Shown here: positions 21,685 to 25,552 of the stretch, piece after piece
How positions within the stretch are numbered: position 1 is the stretch's first letter
How the letters are laid out: each line of letters starts with the position of its first letter
Origin: CAZDFU01 sp964504985
GTDB taxonomy: Bacteria; Patescibacteriota; Microgenomatia; Daviesbacterales; UBA10151
Assembly: GCA_964504985.1 (NCBI GenBank)
Contig: CAZDFU010000018.1
Coordinates: 1 to 25,552 of the forward strand
Direction: 5' to 3'
Length of the DNA: 25,552 nt
Notes under the pieces: generated by a model
Databases searched by the model: none
The model's input: only the letters and a program-made list of their open reading frames with translations
What the model was told of the DNA's origin: nothing
Made by a program: the position numbers and the translations under genes

Positions 21685-22254
21685 ATGAAAACCTTACTTT
21701 TTTCTCCGATCTCTTTGATATTAGGAATCATAATAGTTTTAGCCCTTGTCGGAGTTGGATATTATAATTCTTTTGTTACTCAGACCAATGCAGCTGAAGG
21801 ACAGTGGAAACAAGTAGAAGTACAATATCAAAGAAGAGTTGATTTAGTACCTAACTTAGTGGAATCAGTGAAGGGTTTACAAAGGCAAGAACAAAGAATA
21901 TTTGGGGAGGTAAATGAAGCTAGACAAAATTATGCAGGAGCCAATAGTGCAGAAGATAAGGTCAGAGCAGCAAATCAGCTAGAGGGGGCTTTGTCAAGGT
22001 TGATAGCTGTATTTGAAAATTATCCTCAAATAAAGTCCGATACTGCGGTGGTTAAACTTATGGATGAACTGGCAGGAACGGAAAATAGGGTTGCAGTGGA
22101 ACGAAGAAGGTATAACGAGATAATTCTAAATTATAATACCTCTGTAAGCACTCTACCAGGCAAGTTATTTGCATCATTGATGGGATTCCAACCTAAAACT
22201 TATTTCCAAGCAATACCTGGTAGTGAGAATGTACCAGAAGTACAATTTCCATAA
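21685..22254 (+). CDS. lemA: LemA family protein
   Basis: The 189-residue protein has an N-terminal membrane helix (9-30), then the LemA signature: NAAEGQWKQVEVQYQRRVDLVPNLVESVKG (broken at 34-63), and long helices, with NYPQIKSD and ENRVAVERRRYNEIILNYN further on. LemA proteins are widespread membrane-anchored helical proteins with a large extracytoplasmic part and no proven biochemical activity. The TPM-domain gene follows at 3 nt, a pairing seen in many bacteria, so the two probably work together at the envelope. Confidence 0.95.
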   Translation: MKTLLFSPISLILGIIIVLALVGVGYYNSFVTQTNAAEGQWKQVEVQYQRRVDLVPNLVESVKGLQRQEQRIFGEVNEARQNYAGANSAEDKVRAANQLEGALSRLIAVFENYPQIKSDTAVVKLMDELAGTENRVAVERRRYNEIILNYNTSVSTLPGKLFASLMGFQPKTYFQAIPGSENVPEVQFP

Positions 22255-22257
22255 TGA

Positions 22258-23322
22258 ATGATAAATGTTATCCGTAGTATATTCATAGCCTTATTCTTAG
22301 TACCTCTGCTATTTTTTGTTTCTAATGTTCAGGCTAACCATATTCCTGCTCCAACCGGTTATGTAAATGATTTTGCAGGAGTTTTGACTTCTGAGCAAAA
22401 AAATACTTTAGAGAACTTTTTGAAAGAATATGAGCAGAAAACAACTAATGAAATCGCGGTGGCAATAGTAAAAAGCCTGCAAGGAGGAGAAATTGAAGAC
22501 TTTACTGTTAGAACCTTTGAGGAATGGAAAATAGGTAAAAGGGGAAAAGATAACGGCCTTTTATTTTTAGCAGCGATTGATGATAGACAAATGCGGATAG
22601 AGGTTGGTTATGGTTTGGAACTTTACTTAACTGATGGCGAAGCCGGAGAAATTATTAGAAATGTAATTGCTCCTGAGTTTAAGAAGGGTAACTACTATAA
22701 GGGAATTAATGACGGAATTGATAAAATAGAGCTACATATCAAAGAAACATCGTCTGGTGAAAGCTTTCTTGGTAATTTTCGAAATTGGAGTAGCGTCTAT
22801 GATCAATTTGTTAAACCTTATACTCTATTTGCTTTAGGTATAGCAGGAACTGTTCTGCTGCTCTCTATATTTATATTAAAGAATAAAAAATTAACCTGGT
22901 TTAGCTTTCTGATAATCTTAGGTTTACTTTTGTTAACTGCACCATTCTTTGTTTTTAGAATCGTGGGTCCTGTTGTTATTCAGTTTGTTGTTATAGCATT
23001 GCTTGCGGGACTTGTTTACTTTGCGTCATTTCTAGGAAGAACAAGCCACTTTTGGTTAGGAGGGGTATTGGGGGGTGCCTTAGGAGTGATTCTGGGCTTT
23101 ATTTTAGGAACTATCATTGACGCAGTTGTATGGTTCATTATACTGGGAGTAATAGGCCTTATTCTAGATTTTATACTATCTGCAAATTATCGAGTAACGA
23201 AACAAGAAGGAAAATCTACTGGTTTTATGCGTACATTTGGTGGACTTTATTCGGGTAAAGGAGGATTTAGTGGATTTGGTGGAGGGAGATCAGGTGGGGG
23301 TGGAGCAAGTGGTAGGTGGTAG
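22258..23322 (+). CDS. TPM-domain (YgcG/DUF477) membrane protein with Gly-rich tail
   Basis: The 354-residue protein has a signal peptide (1-25), then a TPM domain (about 30-165: YVNDFAGVLTSEQK, EIAVAIVKSL, GKDNGLLFLAAIDDRQMRIEVGYG, IAPEFKKGNYYKG). Membrane helices near 190-215, 220-240, 245-262 and 268-305 follow, and a Gly/Ser tail ending in GGGGASGRW, the usual end of YgcG-like proteins. The TPM domain faces outside; in plants the related TLP18.3 acts in photosystem II repair as an acid phosphatase, but the role in bacteria is not settled. It is in one operon with lemA. Its stop is adjacent to that of the convergent gene. Confidence 0.9.
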   Translation: MINVIRSIFIALFLVPLLFFVSNVQANHIPAPTGYVNDFAGVLTSEQKNTLENFLKEYEQKTTNEIAVAIVKSLQGGEIEDFTVRTFEEWKIGKRGKDNGLLFLAAIDDRQMRIEVGYGLELYLTDGEAGEIIRNVIAPEFKKGNYYKGINDGIDKIELHIKETSSGESFLGNFRNWSSVYDQFVKPYTLFALGIAGTVLLLSIFILKNKKLTWFSFLIILGLLLLTAPFFVFRIVGPVVIQFVVIALLAGLVYFASFLGRTSHFWLGGVLGGALGVILGFILGTIIDAVVWFIILGVIGLILDFILSANYRVTKQEGKSTGFMRTFGGLYSGKGGFSGFGGGRSGGGGASGRW

Positions 23323-24213
23323 TCAGTCGTTATTTTGTAATTTTTCTACATAAGAGAATACGCTTCTAAAATTATTCTCAGCTTCTGCTACATAGCCAGA
23401 CGCGATGTTTGGATCTGAAACAGGGTCCAGTTCAATTTTTACTCCATTAGAATGCAGGATACCAGCAGCTGTAATGAGTGACTCTCCTGAAGGTGATCCA
23501 AGTCCAAGTCCGCCCCAAATATCTATTGCTTTTCCATTATTTAATACTATGTCAAAATGCGGAGCAACATCCCAATCTTGATCCTTTTTGTCCCAAGAAA
23601 CATTTGCATAAACTCTTACTTTGTCTATATTTTGCCAGGAATATTTTGTTTCAGTAAATCTGAGAAAAGCATTATGAGCAAGACCATCTTTTCTAAAAAC
23701 AATATAATTATCCATTGCCAAAATATAAATAGCCCCTATAAAAAGCCATGCTATCAGCGTGAAGAGAAATAAGGTTCCCCACTCACCTTTAGCATTTACA
23801 TGGCTTTTTATTGCTTGGAATTGATCAAATTTGGGAAAAGGAGCTACCAAAACTTTCAGAATAAGGCCACCAGCAGCCATAGCTAAGAACATTGATGGAA
23901 TCATTACAGCAAACTCGGTATTTGGAGCTATAAATATAACAGTCTGATCCCCAGTGTAAAGAATTTTTTGTATATATGAAATTCCTCTTGGAATAGCAAA
24001 AAGAGCTAATATCCATGAGCCAATCCAAGAAAAAATTAAGACTTGATAAACTGCATTGTACCATTTTGGGAAAGCGTTAAGCTTGGTTGGAAGCTGTTCT
24101 GATTCTTGCTGAGAGTTTATTTGCTGAAGTTTGAATTGAGACCAAAAATATAAAAAAGCTAAAATTACCAACCAAATAGAAGTCAGGACTGAAAGAGGAA
24201 TGACATTGTTCAT
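23323..24213 (-). CDS. Four-helix membrane protein with C-terminal soluble domain, unknown
   Basis: From ATG 24213 the product has 296 residues. Four membrane helices lie within the first 170 residues, and a soluble domain (about 180-296) follows, with SWQNIDKVRV and HFDIVLNNGKAIDIWGG, similar in outline to PH-like domains of bacterial membrane proteins; I do not recognise the family. The start is decided by a promoter at 24262-24290 whose expected transcription start (near 24255) lies downstream of the earlier in-frame ATG 24324. The longer form would also overlap the divergent gene. An AAGGAG about 27 nt upstream of the ATG is too far to help. Confidence 0.65.
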   Translation of the reverse strand: MNNVIPLSVLTSIWLVILAFLYFWSQFKLQQINSQQESEQLPTKLNAFPKWYNAVYQVLIFSWIGSWILALFAIPRGISYIQKILYTGDQTVIFIAPNTEFAVMIPSMFLAMAAGGLILKVLVAPFPKFDQFQAIKSHVNAKGEWGTLFLFTLIAWLFIGAIYILAMDNYIVFRKDGLAHNAFLRFTETKYSWQNIDKVRVYANVSWDKKDQDWDVAPHFDIVLNNGKAIDIWGGLGLGSPSGESLITAAGILHSNGVKIELDPVSDPNIASGYVAEAENNFRSVFSYVEKLQNND

Positions 24214-24261
24214 CGGTACTAACTGTCTATCTTGTAACTCCTTGTTGGCCTCATTAATTTC

Positions 24262-24290
24262 ATGATATGCTGGATGTAGATTAATGTCAA
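24262..24290 (-). promoter_or_regulatory. Promoter TTGACA-17-TATCAT
   Basis: On the minus strand, a perfect -35 TTGACA (24285-24290), a 17-bp spacer and -10 TATCAT (24262-24267). It serves the gene starting at 24213, with a leader of about 42 nt. Confidence 0.65.
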
Positions 24291-24311
24291 CCGGAAGGGG
24301 GTGAAAATATT

Positions 24312-24665
24312 TTGAGAAGACCATGGTATTTAACAGTACTATTAATTTTATTCTTATTAGGAGCATTGTTTTCTATATTTACCTTTAGTTTAGGGTCAGG
24401 AGCTATTCAACAAGCAGTTCCTAACCTTCCCTCTTGGTATATGATGGCTTTGGTAATTTTATCGGTTGTGGAACTGGTTGCAGTAATTATGATTTGGATG
24501 TGGAAAATGATGGGTTTCTATATTCTTGTTGGAATAACAGTACTTGTTTCGATATTAAGTTTTGTCTATCAAGGAAGTTCTAGCTTAGGATCTGTAGTTT
24601 TTGGAATTATTGGTTTAGTGCTTCTATATCTAGCAATGAAACCTGTTTGGACCAATTTCAAATAG
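24312..24665 (+). CDS. Small four-helix membrane protein, unknown
   Basis: The 117-residue product is almost all membrane helices (about 6-28, 42-62, 66-84 and 91-110) with few charged residues, and is divergent from the membrane protein on the minus strand. The start is TTG 24312, supported by GGAAGGGGG about 10 nt upstream. No family is recognised. A strong terminator follows the stop by 29 nt, so it is a single-gene unit. Confidence 0.7.
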   Translation: MRRPWYLTVLLILFLLGALFSIFTFSLGSGAIQQAVPNLPSWYMMALVILSVVELVAVIMIWMWKMMGFYILVGITVLVSILSFVYQGSSSLGSVVFGIIGLVLLYLAMKPVWTNFK

Positions 24666-24694
24666 GAGGCGTGAATAGTTCACAATAATAATTT

Positions 24695-24728
24695 GAGATA
24701 CCAATCTTTCGGTTGGTGTCTCTTTTTT
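24695..24728 (+). terminator. Rho-independent terminator
   Basis: A 12-bp stem, GAGATACCAATC/GGTTGGTGTCTC, closed by a TTTC loop and followed by six T. It is the clearest intrinsic terminator in the window and ends the transcript of the 117-residue membrane protein. Confidence 0.9.
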
Positions 24729-24742
24729 GTATTACCTTTTGT

Positions 24743-25321
24743 CTAATCAGAAACTGTTACAGTTATTGAGTTTTCTCCTGAATTAATACCTACATCATGT
24801 GTCGAAGTTTTGCCATGATAATTTATATCAATTTTAAATGGTCCCGGTCTCATGCCAGAAAAAGAAGTTGAGTCTGATCCTTGTCTAATGATCTGAATCA
24901 ATGGGAATCCCGGATCAACGCCTTTACACTCCTCGTATTTCCTATAAATTTTTACTCCTGCATCTCCTACCAAATTTTTTCCTGCTTCTGGTTGGATTGT
25001 TACTTTCAGACTACCCAAATCTCCACCTGGATTATATTCTGCACAACCTGTCTTAGGAGCCTCAGGACTTGGTGTTGGTGTATTAGAAGGGGTAGGAGAT
25101 GGTGCAGGACTTGGTTTAGTTGTTGGTTTTAGGGTGGGCTTCATTGTAGGTTTTGGAGTTGGACTAGGGCTTAGGCTTGGAGAAGGGGAAGCTGTAGGAG
25201 AAGGGCTAGGAGAAATAGTTACTTTAGCTTGTTGCTTAGTTGAAAATGTATACCATCCCACACCAACAACACTAGCAATAATTAAAATAATAACTAAAGG
25301 TAGGGCAGCAAAACCATGCAT
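24743..25321 (-). CDS. Exported Pro/Ser/Thr-rich linker protein with C-terminal beta domain
   Basis: The 192-residue product has a signal anchor (5-25), a low-complexity linker of Ser/Thr-Pro and Lys-Pro-Thr units (37-90) and a beta-rich domain (about 93-192) with two Cys (93 and 132) that may form a disulfide. The last part (FKIDINYHGKTSTHDVGI, ITVTV) looks like an Ig or carboxypeptidase-regulatory-like sandwich. It is likely a surface protein. The ATG lies 7 nt from a TATTAT box, so the mRNA is probably leaderless. No function is assigned. Confidence 0.7.
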   Translation of the reverse strand: MHGFAALPLVIILIIASVVGVGWYTFSTKQQAKVTISPSPSPTASPSPSLSPSPTPKPTMKPTLKPTTKPSPAPSPTPSNTPTPSPEAPKTGCAEYNPGGDLGSLKVTIQPEAGKNLVGDAGVKIYRKYEECKGVDPGFPLIQIIRQGSDSTSFSGMRPGPFKIDINYHGKTSTHDVGINSGENSITVTVSD

Positions 25322-25328
25322 TAAGTTT

Positions 25329-25358
25329 ATAATAGGGTCTATGAATCTTACATATCAA
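25329..25358 (-). promoter_or_regulatory. Promoter TTGATA-18-TATTAT
   Basis: On the minus strand, TTGATA (25353-25358), an 18-bp spacer and TATTAT (25329-25334), 7 nt before the ATG at 25321. Confidence 0.5.
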
Positions 25359-25378
25359 GTATCAAATTTTTCTTAGAG

Positions 25379-25405
25379 TAACCGGTAACTTGAGTTCACT
25401 GGTTA
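25379..25405. repeat. Hairpin between the partial tRNA and the linker-protein gene
   Basis: TAACCGGT and ACTGGTTA pair with one G-U, with an inner AAC/GTT pair and a bulged C. No U-run on the minus strand, so terminator function is unclear. Confidence 0.4.
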
Positions 25406-25517
25406 TTTCTGCTAGTCTTTTTGTGATTAAGATCTGAGGAGATTGATGTAGGCCAAAACTACTCAACATAGGTTAAATACGATTTGAGTAAACTTGATTA
25501 CATTGAGGGTTTGATTG

Positions 25518-25552
25518 AGCCGAAGACGGGAATTGAACCCGTGACCCCGTTC
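25518..25552 (-). tRNA. Partial tRNA (3' part; anticodon outside window)
   Basis: On the minus strand the window ends within a tRNA. Seen are the end of the anticodon stem (GAACG), a 5-nt variable loop (GGGTC), the T stem ACGGG/CCCGT with loop TTCAATT, and the acceptor strand CTTCGGC with a U discriminator. No CCA is encoded, unlike the tRNA-Trp in this window. The anticodon lies just past the edge, so the identity cannot be given. Confidence 0.85.

Noticed and set aside
24214..24366. Longer N-terminus for the membrane protein on the minus strand (starts at 24366 or 24324)
   Set aside because: The TTGACA-17-TATCAT promoter at 24262-24290 would lie inside the gene, and the longer form overlaps the divergent gene's start.

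Overview
The window looks like a piece of a Candidate Phyla Radiation (Patescibacteria) chromosome, most likely Microgenomates-like; this placement is inference. The signs are an AT-rich, tightly packed genome, many start codons 6-7 nt behind a sigma70-type -10 box (leaderless transcripts), very large secreted fibre-type proteins, a sortase-type LPATG protein, short ribosomal protein L33 and normal use of TGA as a stop. There is no outer-membrane machinery.

Layout. 1-240 is the tail of an exported Pro/Thr-repeat protein. 237-2528 (minus) is a class A penicillin-binding protein. 2529-2791 holds a palindromic REP-like element and a strong promoter for an unrecognised membrane protein (2792-3628). 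3625-5847 (minus) is a two-gene unit, a GH1 glycosidase followed by an EamA transporter. 5909-6950 has a secreted coiled-coil/beta protein and a small DUF2795-like protein.

7115-12574 is the core of the window: an F1-ATPase-like cluster in the order c-like, b-like, short delta, alpha, gamma, beta, with epsilon convergent on the other strand. No subunit a gene is present. The c-like protein has the c-subunit hairpin with its Arg-Asn-Pro loop but no acidic residue in the second helix. It also carries a signal peptide and an outward-facing domain of about 160 residues of a kind found in long fibre-type surface proteins. The catalytic alpha and beta chains keep their P-loops, catalytic Glu and arginine finger. 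It reads as an F1 motor attached to a membrane/surface part that probably does not carry ions.

12718-18909 is a 2063-residue gene divergent from epsilon. It encodes an N-terminal MerR-type DNA-binding domain, one membrane helix, a mosaic fibre (nine NVGIG repeats, DUF2341, an interrupted jelly roll, five kelch-like blades and a Gly-rich block) and a peptidase S74 self-cleaving chaperone domain. 19033-19623 is an LPATG-anchored cupredoxin. 19664-20662 (minus) holds a GIY-YIG protein and an RHH/PIN toxin-antitoxin pair. 20801-21096 (minus) holds tRNA-Trp and rpmG (L33, 55 residues).

21097-21684 is a gene-free, hairpin-rich stretch. It contains a 16-nt copy of the 3' end of the tRNA cut by the right edge of the window. 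Between the two copies lie LemA, a TPM-domain protein, two membrane proteins and a Pro/Ser-rich lipoprotein-like protein, so 21209-25532 may be a small tRNA-targeted island.

The most interesting idea is that the F1-like ATPase and the giant regulator-fibre protein form one surface system, in which ATP hydrolysis drives an envelope-spanning part rather than a proton channel. Adjacency and shared domain types support this but do not prove it.
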